A DNA stretch of 64,000 nt from Dermanyssus gallinae (GCA_003439945.1 QVRM01005202.1:636001-700000); one strand, 5' to 3'. Positions 12,210-24,571 are shown, counted from the stretch's first letter. Program-made: numbers and translations. Notes: generated from the sequence alone by a model not told the origin.

Positions 12210-14085
12210 GTGATCGAGCAAACCATTCACGCAGATACTTCTGATACGATACAGTTGGCGCACAATTGGCCCTAGTGTTACAGCGTACGGCCACGGAGCT
12301 CCAACTACCAAATTTGACTAAAATGAGTACTATTCGATACGCTAGTTCTGTTACTAGTAATACTGTGTATCGTTTATTGTTTTAACTTGTAAATCGAATT
12401 CCATTTACTTATAATCCTTGAAAAAAAAACGCCTAGAAGTGGCCAGATATGTTATAATATCTCCCTTCCAAGTACTAAGAGAGAGAGAGAGAGAGAAATA
12501 TCGACATGCCCTGCCCTTTAAAGGCGGGTTTTCTAAGGATTGTAAGTGAATCGGATTATAGTTTTTATGTTGAAAAAAAGGCTAGTATCTGGGGTCCAAC
12601 TGTCGTTTGTGGTAACAGCAAGGACGATGACTCCTAGCAGAGGTAGGGTTCATCGCTCATTTTCTGTACGAGCATTACTCAAATAAATGTTTTCTTCTAT
12701 TCTCACTACGACCGTTACCACTATATTACCACTGCAAATTCTCTCACAACTCGGAGATAGAGTAGAGCGTATTACTCACTGTGTGTAACCACTCGCTGTA
12801 ACTCGCTGACGCGACTCGCCTAGCGACGTCTGATAACCACTGCTATTATGTGACAAACGCTATAGCGGCGATCTCTGTTCCGTTGACAAAAGGCAGTATG
12901 AGTAATATAGTGTATGAGAGCCGTTATCGTCGTAGTACCTCGCGAAGCCCATATCAAACCGCGTCACTGACTGTATACTGGTATGGTACTATTGAGACAT
13001 TTGTCGTCGTCACGTTCGGTTTCCCGTTCGTCAGCATAAACAATAGAGAAACTAAGACACAAACAAACGAACGAACAGGCAGAGCCACAGCCTGAGAGAC
13101 CCACTATAGCGCGTGGGAGAAGAAGCTATGAGCTATGACCATCAAGCATCTGTCAAAGGAATACAGGCGACCAAGCAATCACTTTCATACGCTCTTCCGC
13201 TTCTGGCTACGTTTTAGGTTACAAGAAAAAAAAAAGCAAAACAAATATTAAAACAAGCTGAAAATACTCTGGCATTAGTTGTACCGACTAATGCCAGTTG
13301 TCGGCTGCTGTTCAAGTCAATGGGATGTCTAGGCCCCCTTATGGTCAAGCTAATTCAGCGCGTGGGCTAAACCTTTAACCTTTCGACTGAAGACTGGAAT
13401 GCATCTGATCTATTTTAGTGCGTCAGAGAACCCGTAACTAAACTAACGTTCGCACGGAGACAATTGTCCTAAAGTCTAAAGTACCAACATAGTAAATAAA
13501 TGATTACCGTGCCATAGTTTTCATAAGATACATATTTATATATGCATGCATACGCATAGCCCTGATGCTGGGTTGAACATTTTGCGCCAGCCATATTGCC
13601 CAATCCCCACCTGCTAATCCTGCTAAAGAGGAAACTTTTATTTTTCATTCATTTATGCTCTACCATCGATGGGACTGCTGTGTCACGATAGGTTTCAATC
13701 GAATCGTCAAACAGCTGCTAGCAACACACAGAGACGACAGCAGTCGACTCGAAAAGCCTAAGAAAAACTCGATGGCAACAATGACAACCGAGACCCGTGA
13801 GCAATAGTACATCTCATGCATTGAAGGGTTTCTATGCTGCTCGCCCCTTCACCCTGCTTCGGCGTTTTGCCATTGAATGTCACGACTCGTCAACGTGCAG
13901 ACGTATGAGCTGAGATGTGCCTAGCCCTAACGCTGGCATAAAGACCTCCATCCAGGTGATAACCCTCAGGCTTTGTCTCTCGCTCTCTCTTGCTCTCTGT
14001 CTTCTTGTCTCTGACAATCTCTGTCTTTCTATATTTTTGTGTCCGCCTAGTTTCGCTAGGTTTCCCACTGTTCGAATATGTGAAC
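12210..14085. other. Unique sequence, nothing recognised as coding
   Basis: Contains a short GA array (about 12479-12496) and an 11-bp perfect hairpin at 13269-13297. It also has a CT-rich patch at about 13976-14030. No supported gene. Confidence 0.45.
13269..13297. repeat. Perfect 11-bp inverted repeat
   Basis: CTGGCATTAGT is followed by a 7-base spacer and then its exact complement ACTAATGCCAG. The pairing does not extend outward, so this is too short for a typical animal pre-miRNA. Confidence 0.85.
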
Positions 14086-14087
14086 CA

Positions 14088-14172
14088 TTGTTGCTGTTGT
14101 TGCTGCTGTTCTTACTGTTGTTGTTGCTGCTGTTCTTACTGTTGTTGTTGCTGCTGTTGTTGTTGTTGTTTG
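14088..14172. repeat. GTT/GCT minisatellite, period 27 bp
   Basis: GTT and GCT triplets in which a block ending GCTGTTCTTACTG recurs at a 27-bp interval. Codons are Cys/Leu-rich on the plus strand. Confidence 0.88.
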
Positions 14173-14502
14173 TGCGGCTGCCACCGATACCGTTGCCACA
14201 ACCGCTTTGTTTCTAGGTAGACATGATAGCCCGTGCCAAACCAAGCATAGCTGTGCGGCCGTGAAAGAAACATTAGAAACGCACACTCGCACGCACAGTA
14301 AGACATGGCGTTGAGGAGAGACAGGTAGAGAAGAGCGTCGGAAGGCCAGACGAGAGCAGCCGGAAGGGAAATGGGTGCACAACAACAAAGGAGATTGATT
14401 AGGGAGATCAAGGCCAGCGCCCAAGGCCACCAAGTCTTTTGGATGTTGATTGGTGGAAGGTTGAGGTGCTTGGCAAATCGAACAAGGAGAAAAAGGGGAA
14501 TC

Positions 14503-14543
<41 letters not shown>

Positions 14544-14549
14544 TATATA
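14503..14549. repeat. (TA)n microsatellite
   Basis: TA array with one AA interruption near the right end, followed by a GAA/AGA-rich stretch to about 14610. Confidence 0.95.
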
Positions 14550-15029
14550 GAATAAGAAGATGAAGAAGAAGAGGAATCATATATAGAAGAAGAGCAAGAG
14601 GAAAAATAAGAAGAACCAGAGGCGGCGACTTGAAAAAAGAGAATGGCCGTAGACAAATTATGTCAGCTTAGATTACTGGCTAGGTTGAGTTAGTTTGGGT
14701 TTGCATCGGTCTGATCGGACATGATGCGGCGACTTGCTCGGCTGATCATACAGCGACAAAATCACTTTGCCGTCAGAAAGTAAAGCTACATGCCTTGTCG
14801 TCACAATATACGTCATCCGAGTGACGTATCACGGTGTATGACATATTCTCTACAGCCCGCGTTTAAGTGCGAGAAAACCCGAAAAGTTGGGTTCAATTCA
14901 TAACTAAATGAACATACATTTCGCCAGTCACAATCACCAATCATCAATCAAGTGCACCTTTCTAGAATACGTTTACTTTGTAAGCGAATAAATGACATTT
15001 AGTTAAGGTCACCGTCAGTCGTGGTGAAT

Positions 15030-15220
15030 TAGTAGGTCTAAAACTTATTCTCGATCTGATTCTCAGCCAACATTGAACATCAACGGAATCGCCTTAGCAT
15101 TGCTTCGTAAGAAGGACGCCATAAAAACGAATGTGCAAAGGCGGAGATTGAACCCGTACACCAAGGTTGATCGTCTGGCCGCAAGGCGCACGCAAATGCA
15201 CCCACCACGCCACCGGGCTT
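15030..15220 (-). mobile_element. SINE family A, full-length diverged copy (A4)
   Basis: Read on the minus strand from 15220, it starts CCCGGTGGCGTGGTGG. A tRNA-like B-box, GGGTTCAAT, follows near 15153. The body includes ACGAAGCAATG, TTCCGTTGATGTT and GTTGGCTGAGA. These blocks align in the same order with the copies at 32.1, 49.5 and 56.1 kb. The (TAG)n tail seen elsewhere has decayed. Possible degenerate target duplications are AATTCGTAG on the right and AATTAGTAG on the left (7 of 9 match). Family A is defined only from this window. Confidence 0.85.
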
Positions 15221-15759
15221 GACAAATTCGTAGCCCTAGCACGATATGGCATATACAAAACACATACATAGGCTAGCACATACGCTCACACATATTTATC
15301 AAGCTATATAATAGCTGTTGTACGAGATTGATCGAGGACGAAAACCGTGTGGTCTGGCAACCCCAACGAAAGCCATAGTGAATATGCATGTCTACACGTT
15401 TGAGCCGTACCGTGCCGTATGAATAACGAACGAAAAGCCACTAACGAGTCTCAGGGGCTCTTCCGTAGCAGCTAGCATTGCGTCCGGCCTCGTACCGCGA
15501 AAGTCCGTGGTGAAGAGATATTAGAACCCGCAAGGAGACCCGCGCTACTGTCCAACAGTAGCCGTGTCCTACCGTTGGGCCCGTGACTGCATGCTTTATA
15601 CCTACAGCAAATGACCTACAGCGTCCATGCACTGCAGCCGAAAAAAACATTACGGCGGCGGCGGTAGCGACCCATCCTTGCCCATCAAAATGTACATACG
15701 TCACATCCTATATATGAATCTATATACAAATATGCACATACGAATATGTACCCATCGTA

Positions 15760-15782
15760 ATATATATATATATATATATACA
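15760..15782. repeat. (TA)n microsatellite
   Basis: Short pure TA array. Confidence 0.92.
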
Positions 15783-16084
15783 TAATCATGCATGCGCAAA
15801 CACATCTGCTAGCTAAATGCTGTTAACAGAGGGCATTATGACGACATCAGGTAACTGGTCATACGACTGCTGGCCCGGCAATGCATTGTCGGGTGGAGTC
15901 CATCCAGTGTTGTTAGACTATTTACATAGCAAAGCACATGAAGAGGGCGACATGCTAGCACAGTGAAACCGACATGCTTAGCCATTCCAATGTGGCGCTT
16001 CGTGTCGTAGCCCGACAGTGGATGACTGCATTACTGCATTAAAACACACGGACACAATTGGCAAACATTAGAGGTCCCTTTAGA

Positions 16085-16152
16085 GATATATATATATATA
16101 TATATATATAGTAGGTGTACGCATATGTACAGGTATATATATATATATACCG
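16085..16152. repeat. Two adjacent (TA)n arrays
   Basis: Two TA arrays separated by about 24 bases of mixed sequence. Confidence 0.92.
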
Positions 16153-16635
16153 ATGGTAACCGAGTAGATATTTGTCACGGTATTGTCGACCGAACCGTGA
16201 CAAAAGCATGATGTCACCTGCGGACAGCACATGGCCCTTGCAGCGTTTAAGCAGCGTTCGTTCACGTGCTTTATGAGTATATATACATAAAATATATTAG
16301 CACTTACAACATACACACAAATATATATCTACGCATGCGCATGCATTGTATATGTACAAATGCCAATATGTGTGGTTTGGCCAACGTACGTTTATTTCAG
16401 CCGAGTGAATTCGGCGCTTGGTCTGTAGGGTTTCGCCACAAGTGAACATGTTGATCAATCTAAGGTTGGTTTGTGTATGGTATTTTGCTGTAAACGAGCA
16501 AACACTTAAAATTGAGACGCTGTACATTGTTACATTGCAGAATTGTTACAACAATTTCTTTCCGAATGGTCCCGTCCTGGGGTTGGGAGCAATTAAATAG
16601 TTCATCGTCTACGCCCAACTAAACTGCGTCATAGA

Positions 16636-16637
<2 letters not shown>

Positions 16638-16670
<33 letters not shown>
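16638..16670. repeat. (TA)n microsatellite
   Basis: Pure TA array of about 16 units. Confidence 0.95.
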
Positions 16671-16672
<2 letters not shown>

Positions 16673-17585
16673 TAGGTGCAATAATATATAAAAACATACT
16701 GCGACTTTATTAAGTTTTTCGAGAATCCCGCTATGTTAATTTTAACTTTAACGACGACGATCGATCCGCTTCGCACCAGGACCTAAAAACAATATCGCAT
16801 TCAAGACTGATTTATCTTCTGTGCAAATGCCGCAAGTTTATACTCATACAACTGCTTCACAAAAGCGCGCTTAATGCTATGCGCTGATTTGGCGCAGAAT
16901 AACAAAGACAGAGAGTGTTGTGAGATTACAATTCAATCTGGCGTTTGACAACAACACGCGTTCACTTGCATCCGGAAGGTGATGACATGGGTGTTTTTAC
17001 ATCGGAACGGGCGAATCTAAAACACTTAGCAGAGTGCGCCCGGGTTTGGGGGTGGCGCTTTGAGCATGACTACACTCTATGCAGCCATCCAGCAGACAAT
17101 ATGTGTCGCTGGCACGATGCACCGACAAACTGCGTCGATAAACGCAACAACAAACCGGTGTCACTAATTATACTGCCGGCTTCGTCATTAAGTTAGCATA
17201 GTAGCATGGCATGCCATGATCATCACCAGTATCAGATATTGCATAACAACGATTGCGCGGCAACTACACAGAACCCTACCCGAACATCTGCAGGAAAACA
17301 ACCCCGTTAGTGCAGCAGCCGTCCAGAAGAACTAGCTGATCAGAATGTACAACAGCAGCAGTAGCAGACGCAGAAGCAGTAGCAACCGAAGCTTCAAGTC
17401 GCCCGCTATATCCAACTGGGTCCTCGCACCCACTGCCCGATGCAGGGGGTGCGATCCCCGCACTTCCCTCCTCTTCCTATTTCTATCTATCTGTCTGTCT
17501 CTCTGTCTCTATCTCTGGTTCTCATTGCGCCTCCCTGCCTACTTGCCTTCCTGTGTGTGTAGATTATGCCGTGCCTGTGAGGGTG
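16671..17585. other. Unique sequence, no gene supported
   Basis: An 83-codon forward frame at 16945-17196 carries several Cys, His and Trp residues but matches no family I recognise. A CAG-rich patch lies near 17353-17385 and a CT-rich patch near 17480-17515. Confidence 0.4.
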
Positions 17586-17590
17586 AAGTC

Positions 17591-17631
17591 CGTCGCCCTC
17601 ATCGGTCGGGGAGCGGCCGATGAGGGCGACG
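17591..17631. repeat. Strong GC-rich hairpin, 15-bp perfect stem
   Basis: CGTCGCCCTCATCGG at 17591-17605 is exactly complementary to CCGATGAGGGCGACG at 17617-17631. Two more pairs, a G-T wobble and a C-G, close the loop down to about 7 bases. The flanks do not pair. The role is unknown: it could be an RNA hairpin or the product of an inverted duplication. Confidence 0.9.
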
Positions 17632-17649
17632 ACGATTGTGAACGAGGCT

Positions 17650-20600
17650 CGCATACTGTTCCCAATACCACCACAACTACCACCCCCGGGGGGAGATGGT
17701 GGATGGAGGTAGAGAAACGCAATCAGAGAGAGAAAGAGAGAGAACTGACTGGGGACAAGGGAGGCATTAGCTGGGCGCAGGTTGAAGGCCATGAACGAGC
17801 GGAAGCCGGATGGGGCCGGCCGTACTTCTTCTCTAAAGCCACGAGGTAGGGGGACGGGGGTGGTGTGGGGTAGCTTATCCAGCCAGCCACATGGGCGCGC
17901 ACATACATAGACGCACCAATACTGAGACTCGCCGGCTGTCGGGCATCGGTCGATCCGATCCCTCCTCGAAGCCCGGTCTTCTTGGTATAAAATCAGCGGG
18001 CAAGCGGCGAACAGCGGGAAAGCTGGGTGGGCTTCGAAGGGTACCTATAGGAACAACTCGTCTAGCAGACATGGAATCCAGATATATGGCCCAGTGAAGC
18101 GAGAGAAAATCTTCGCGCTCTGCTCTCCGTCTTTTAGCCGCGCGTGCACAGACACTGAGGTGATAACGAATAGATAGAGAAATGCGTTGCCTGTTATTCG
18201 GATTACAGTTATAATGGCTTCCACTCAGTGAGCTATCGTGTGCGCTGCAAAGTCTACTACTCTATCTCCTCCCCTCTCATCCTAGACGTGCCAACCCCGA
18301 CTACGAAAGAGCAATGTGTGTCTGCCATCACAAATGGCTGTCCTTCCTGATGGCTATTCCTGGCTGGTGTTGTTGTTGTTGTTGTTTGATCGGCTCGTTT
18401 TTGACCGTCTTTTGCACTTTAACGCTAGCTCCAAAATAATCGCAGGCAAACGTAGCATGTATATCACGTAAGCCGCACGGCTTCGTGTCTACCCTCCGAA
18501 GAACGAAGGTGCAATGCCCTTTTCACAAAGCATTGCAAAAATCATCGATACTCCAGGAGGACGTAAGTGACATTTATATCACAAGTATCGCGCCTATACG
18601 CGGTGTTTGCGTTGCGTTGGGGTGCTTACATTTTTTGGGTAAAAACATATTACAATTCCGGTATAGGAACATAGGGTAAGGCTAGCTGCCTAACCATTCC
18701 TGTCTAGCATGTGTAGAGGTTACTACCACGGTAGTCATGGTTGTGCCTACGATAACAATAGTAGCTGCTGCACACGATTGCGGTACAAGCATACTCTAAC
18801 GCCATGAGCGTGCCAACAGTCGTTTTTATTTGCACTGCAGAAGTTATGCGGCGGATAGAGGTGCGCGGTAGTGTAGTTTATGCATAGCGCGTTGTTGGTT
18901 GGCTGTAATGGAGAGGCGTAACGTCTGAAATGTGCCTGAGCGAGACACTGCATGGCCATACACTGTAAGGCTCAAACAAATGCTCTAGCTACGCACGCAT
19001 AATCTGACTATGGGTGCAACCCTAGCGTCTCGTTCTTGCCTGGGTCCAACCGAGAGTCAAGACCACGTGACGCACCTTCAGTACTTTGTCTTCGCTGGTT
19101 GCGCAAATACATCGATGTGATTCATCGTTGCGGGGGATTGCGGGGCGGAGGGGGGTACAGAAGGTAAGTTAGCTATTCGACTTTCCGAGCAGTGCTGCTC
19201 TTACTGCTCCTCTCTCTCACCCACAATTGCTACCATAGGTAGTGCTATTCACTATAAGCCCCGTTTACAAGGTAAGGTTGTAAATGCACATAGTAGGTTG
19301 GCCACAATGTAATAACACACCACCATACCGTAACAACGTCAGCAACAACGACAGCCCGGCGACCGGCGCCTCACATCGCGCACTGAATCGAACATATACG
19401 AGCGATGGTCGGTCGAGGGCTTCGCTTGAGGGCGCAAACCGGGAAGGTGATTAACAAACTGCAGCGACGAGGTTCAATACCTTAGGTAATCAGGACGGGC
19501 TAGAACCAAGCTATGGTACGGACACGGTCATCTCTGTAGGAGCTTCGATTTGCATGAAACGATGACTAGCACGGTTCGTGAGTATATCCCGCTACATCAG
19601 CCTGTAGGAGTGGAACGACATGAAGAAGCTGAGGGTAGATGGCGGGGCGCCAATAGAAGAGCGGGAGAGGAAAAGGGCGAGTATTCGAAGCTATGCCCCG
19701 GCTTCGTGCTTCGCAAGCACGATGAAAAGCTATAGAGTGGTGGGCATCCGACCAAGCAGCTGTCGTCCACCCGGAGGATTCATCCGAAAATTATGGCTGT
19801 CCCGATATCGGACCGGACTACTATTGCACGCTGTTGGTTGTTCTGATGACACCTTTGGGAGTGTCTCAGTTTGACCCGATCCCAAGCGAACGAAGGTATT
19901 TCCGGCCCCGTCTAACGACCCGGCATTGCAACGGGGGCCACGTTAAGCTCCGTTTGCACGCTAGGGACGCGGCCGGGCCACGCAGTCTGGCCCCAACATA
20001 AAGATCCAGTCTAAAGTCTACACAAAAGAACACAAGGCACCTCCCCGCCCATTCCTTGTAAATCATGTTTATATAAATAATAATCATAATATATAAATCT
20101 GCCGTTTCGTCCGACGTAAGCTGTCGACAGAATATGGTGGTTTTAAAGCGCGTAGCGCCTAGCATATTGCGTTCAGTTGGTGCCCACCGGCCTTCTAAGT
20201 AGCGGCGGAGCTGTGTCCGTTCCAGAAGAAGACCAGTGTCCATTCGAACGTAGAAAAGAGGCATTCTCCATGGAAATGTCTCCGGGGCTTGAGGTCCGCA
20301 GACCGCATCGAGACAGACGGACAGACTATCCAAGCCGAGAGAGCTGTGCGGAACGGGTCGGGAGGGCACAACCAATGAAGACATTGCCCGCTGGAGGAGC
20401 TTAGCTTTTCGATGGCTACCAGTCGCAGTTTTCTGCTCAAAACAAAATAGAGAGCAATCGAGAGAAGAAGAGAGTCAGTGAGAGAAAATGAAAAAGACCA
20501 TTTTGAAACAGCAAAGTAGTTTGTTTGCGCGCGCCGTAAGAAGAGCCGATGCCTGTATACTGTTGTGCCGCCGGGTCGTATTGCCTCCGCCGTCTTCACA

Positions 20601-21080
20601 ACGCCTGGCTCCAAGCCATGGCGGTGCTCTGCACTGAATGATGTCCGTTCATGACGCTTGACTGGTCGGCGACCTGGCTTCAGCAGCCGCAATAGCAGCT
20701 GTCTATATGCTATTTGACAATAAGCGAAAAAGAGGAAGAAACGAAAAAAAAGCGACATACGCAGGCGTTTACGATCCTCGTGTGGCGACGAAAACCCTGC
20801 GCCAGGGGAGCAGCTCCTTTGTGGGGCGCTGTGAACGCTTCTGGGTAGGCTGCACTATAAGAAGTGTTGTATGAGGTTGCACTGCGAGTTCGTATGAAGA
20901 GCTAAAACGAAGGGGGCGAGCTAGAGAGACACCGACGGACAGACACAGACCAAGGGGTCGAAACAGAGAGAGCGAGAGAGAGAAAAAGGAATAATGCTAA
21001 GGAAACGATGAGAAGCTCGCGACTTCAATCATGAATGAGGCGGTACGAGGCGATACGAGTCCAACAGGCTCTTTCTGCTC
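17650..21080. other. Mostly unique sequence, no gene supported
   Basis: Contains a TATAAAA at about 17986 with no convincing initiator. It also holds a short GTT run (about 18370-18386), an 8-bp hairpin TCGTGCTT-CGC-AAGCACGA at about 19705-19723 and GA-rich patches near 20450-20490 and 20963-20990. A 187-codon minus-strand frame (20758-20195) starts with a Phe-rich hydrophobic segment but has no recognisable domain and overlaps other frames. I see no RNA gene. Confidence 0.4.
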
Positions 21081-21083
21081 TCT

Positions 21084-21692
21084 GTGTTGGGTACCCGTAG
21101 CTGGCTTGCTGGCTTACCTCACTTCACCTCACCTAACCTCACCACCTTAGCCCAGCTCGGGTCACCTCAGCTCGGTGTGTCGGAGGAAAAGCGGAAGGGA
21201 CCGTCGTTGCGTCATTGCTGCTCTGAGTCATTGGGTAGTCAGTCGCTTCTTGAAGCTTGCAATGCCCAGGCGCCGAGGGTGCCCGACAGTGTGGGCGTGA
21301 CTCTACCCGAACCGGGAATGCAGTGGGCCTATAAAAAGAAAAAAACAAGGAGAAGTCTTTCTCTCCTTCGACCCTTCGGGTCGTGGAAAGAATGTGTCAC
21401 TGCTGGCCTAGGAACGCAGAACGGCTCGTTCCAAAGTACCTCCGGCTCCACTGAACTTCTTCCCTCTTCCATTCCTCGTTCTCTAACGACAATGACAACA
21501 ACAGCCGTACTAACGAAAGTAACTACTGCAACCAGGACGACGAATACCACGAGAACGATGCAAACTAAAACTAAAACCACCTATCATCTCGGGACAGTGG
21601 GGACGCTTGAAGTACAGAAGCAGACCGCTGCACTGTGGTTCAAGGGCATCCAGCGTGACCAGCCCGCTCCCCCCACTCAGGCACGCGCATAG
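21084..21692 (+). other. 202-codon open frame, unrecognised
   Basis: Frame opened by GTG, not ATG, and ended by TAG at 21690-21692. It crosses a CCTCAC-rich stretch (about 21113-21155), a TATAAAAA motif (about 21330) and a Thr-rich stretch of ACA/ACG triplets (about 21488-21585). No domain, signal or splice pattern is recognisable. Thr-rich coding by triplet repeats explains part of its length. It might be part of an exon but is more likely a chance frame. Confidence 0.15.
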
Positions 21693-21967
21693 CACCCATT
21701 GGCTGACTAAGCGTGGGGTCCGACCGCGGGGGTTCGCACACGCGGCTAGAGCGCCAACTGGCACGGTCTGCCCTTCCGAGGTAGACGAGCCGTTATAGAC
21801 CGTCTGCATCGTAAACTAGGTCAGGTTATACATGTAATAGCGAGGCTCCATATACATAGATGGATACACAGCCAACTCGGTAGCTACGAAGTAGGTACGC
21901 GAAAAGAAGAAAAGGCCAGAAAGAAATTTCTGTATACTGCATGCGCAGTATATATGCAGACGCTAGA

Positions 21968-22000
<33 letters not shown>
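21968..22000. repeat. (TA)n microsatellite
   Basis: Pure TA array of about 16 units. Confidence 0.95.
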
Positions 22001-22003
<3 letters not shown>

Positions 22004-22308
22004 AGATTTATTAATCATTTACAATATATTTGAACACTCGGCAGTGCTTGCATAAATATAGATGCCACCACAATAGGCGTTGGAAAACACATTTTTTTTT
22101 GTATTTTGTGGTTCGTGTGTGAAGTAATACAGGAAGCCTCACGTGAATTTAGTAGAAACTATTCGCATAAGTCATATTCCAGCAAAAAGCTCAATTGCGC
22201 TAGACGAATTGTCCTGAGTACGGCTATTGTATATTTACGTACCATTAGGTAATATTTACGTTCTTTGTATATACATGTATTTAGGCATTTCCTTCCTATT
22301 GTTATCAT

Positions 22309-22330
22309 AAATATATATATATATATATAT
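22309..22330. repeat. (TA)n microsatellite at the 5' edge of the LINE
   Basis: TA array that ends exactly where a C run and then LINE coding sequence begin. With the array at 24348-24382 it brackets the retrotransposon. Confidence 0.95.
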
Positions 22331-24347
22331 CCCCCCCGCGCAACCGGACTTGTGCTGGCCGTCTCCCCCACCCTTACAGCTCTTACCTTCATCTACGTCG
22401 GTCGAGGATGTTCGTTTTGCTGTCGGATCATTTGCAAAGAGTTCGAGCGCGGGCCTGGATTTTATGAGACCTCGACTCCTACAGGACCTTCTGCCACCGA
22501 CTCTCGGCTGCTCATCCGACACACTTAGTAAGGCCCTAGCGAAGGTAATTGACCTACTGCGATGGGGAGCCCCGCATCCAAGGTGGTGTCCCCTCATCTT
22601 CGGAGCGAGACTGTTTGCGCTGAAGAAGAAAGACGGCTCGTTCAGACCTATCGCTTGCTCTTCAGTACTACGTAGGGTCGCGGCAAAATTAGCAGTGAGG
22701 GATTCTAGAGATCTTATCAACCTAGCAATTGGGCCCCACCAGTTGGGTTTTTACACCAAGGGGGGTGCTGAAATAATGATCCACGCCATCAGGGCTTTTA
22801 TAGATTCTCGAATCGATTCGTCCGTGCTAGTTAAGCTTGATTTTAAGAACGCTTTTAACACTGTGAAAAGGAATCACCTGTTGAGAGTGGTCGGAGATGA
22901 GGCCCCTGGCATCTATCACCAAGTGAAATTGGCCTACGGTGATCCGTCGCACTTGGTTTTACCCTCGGCACTGCTCACCTCGGTTGTAGGGGTTCAGCAA
23001 GGAGACCCCCTCGCCCCCCTCTGTTCTGTCTTGCCGTTAAGGACTTGGTGAACTCACTCGAGAGTCCACTCAACCTTTGGTATTTAGATGACGGGGTCAT
23101 CGCAGGCAACATTGGTACGGTCTGTGAGGACATAAAGAAGGTCTTAAGTTTCGCTACATGCAGTGGTCTTCTCGCCCCAGTTGGAGGAAATAAACTTGAA
23201 GCTAGGCCTGGCGTTGGAATCTATACTTAACCTGCGGTTGCGAAACGACCCCTTAGTTCAAGCCGCCTTACCGGTAGCCAGAGGTGGACTGGGCCTGCCT
23301 GAAGCAGTTTCTCTTGCAATCGCAGCACACATCGCATCCTTGCATTCGGCGACGAGTGGCGTTGAAGCTAATCTGGACACCGAAGCAGTTTCAAATTTTC
23401 GAGCTACGCTTGAACGAACTCAGGAAGATGCCATTGCATTTTGTGGGTCTCTACCGGAGACCCCCTCATTTCAGCGCGCGTGGTCAGAGCTGGCAAACAA
23501 CGGTCGTTGGAATGGCTTATGGGACCGAACAACTACGGCCGCCAACAAAGCGAGGCTACTGGCAGTTTCTTCACCGGGTGCAGGTGCATGGCTACAGGCC
23601 CTCCCAAGCCCTCAGCTAGGCACCCTCCTGGACGACGAGTCCACTCGCATACTAGTCGGGTTGAGGCTGGGAGCAGAGCTAGTCTCCCCACACCGGTGCA
23701 GATGCGGTGACGAGGTCGATTCCCTAGGCCACCACGGACTTTCCTGACCCCAAAGTTCAGGTAGAATCGCGCGCCACTCAGCCCTGAATGAGACATTCAG
23801 CAGGGGGCTGCGATCGGCAGGCTACCCATGCATTTTGGAGCCGTCTGGCTTAGTCAGAGATGATGCCAGGAGACCAGATGGTATGACCTTGACTCCGTTC
23901 GAGCGGGGCCAAATGCTGGTATGGGACGCGACCGTAACCGACTCTTTAGCCCCCTCAATGGTCGGTACGGGCGCAGCCCGCCCTGGACACGCGGTAGCCC
24001 TGGCGGAGGCAGCCAAGTGCAGAAAGTACTCCAGTGTCGGCTACCCACACCTGTTCTCACCTCTCGCATTCGAGACATTGGGCGGGCCTGGAGTGCTCAC
24101 GAAGAAACTGCTCAACGACGTCGGGAGAAAACTGGCACTCGCTACAGGAGACAAGAGGGCAGGCGAATATCTACTACAACGTCTCTCATTAGACGTTCAG
24201 AGGGGGAATGCCGCTTCGGTGAGAGGTACCCTGGCTAGGTGGACCAGCCCAAGCCTGGACCTAACACCTTGAGTTTTGCCCCGAGCGGGTTGTGCACATG
24301 TTCTTACACCACAATTGTATACTTTGTCACACATAAATAAATGATTA
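22331..24347 (+). mobile_element. Degenerate non-LTR retrotransposon (LINE), 5'-truncated
   Basis: About 2 kb of LINE sequence. It begins inside the coding region, just upstream of the RT core, and runs through a C-terminal Cys/His knuckle and an endonuclease-like tail to a stop at 24270-24272. About 75 bases of 3' UTR follow, ending in ATAAATAAATGATTATTTA. (TA)n lies on both sides, so the target was probably a TA-rich site or TA microsatellite. The YLDDG catalytic box, and a PD...WD segment downstream of the knuckle, recall elements that carry a restriction-like endonuclease (the R2/R4/NeSL/HERO type). The clade assignment is inference. The copy is dead: it has a frameshift, a nonsense codon and an internal deletion. 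Confidence 0.93.
22332..24272 (+). pseudogene. LINE polyprotein remnant: reverse transcriptase with C-terminal zinc knuckle and endonuclease-like domain
   Basis: The RT core spans 22350-23051. It includes KKKDGSFRPI (palm entry), KLDFKNAFN with the catalytic Asp codon at 22839, and GVQQGDPLAPL. A one-base loss near 23022-23026 then shifts the frame. The catalytic WYLDDG lies at 23078-23095 in the shifted frame, which runs to 23230. A return to the original frame near 23163-23180 coincides with an apparent loss of much of the region between the palm and the C-terminal part. The C-terminal part contains ARGGLGL and then CRCG...GHH (23697-23735). A TGA at 23745-23747 sits where the knuckle's last Cys is expected. 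Beyond it lie RRPDG (Asp at 23877) and WDAT (Asp at 23925), the layout of a PD-D/ExK-type endonuclease. Encoded function, when intact: target-primed reverse transcription. No active product is possible from this copy. Confidence 0.92.
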
Positions 24348-24383
24348 TTTATATATATGTATATATATATATATATATATATA
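24348..24383. repeat. (TA)n microsatellite at the 3' edge of the LINE
   Basis: TA array with one GTA interruption, immediately downstream of the LINE 3' UTR. It may be the LINE tail, the target duplication, or both. Confidence 0.95.
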
Positions 24384-24571
24384 ATTATGCCAACCTGTTG
24401 CCACCCTAACTAAGACAGCAAAGCAGACATCTTCAACCGTGGCTTGTACTTTCTCTACTGTCCGGGCACCAACTTTTTACTTACGCTCGTATATAGGTAA
24501 GTATTGAGTTTATACAAAAATATATTTGCACCTATACGTATATGTGCATGCACATATTGAATGTGTATGTA

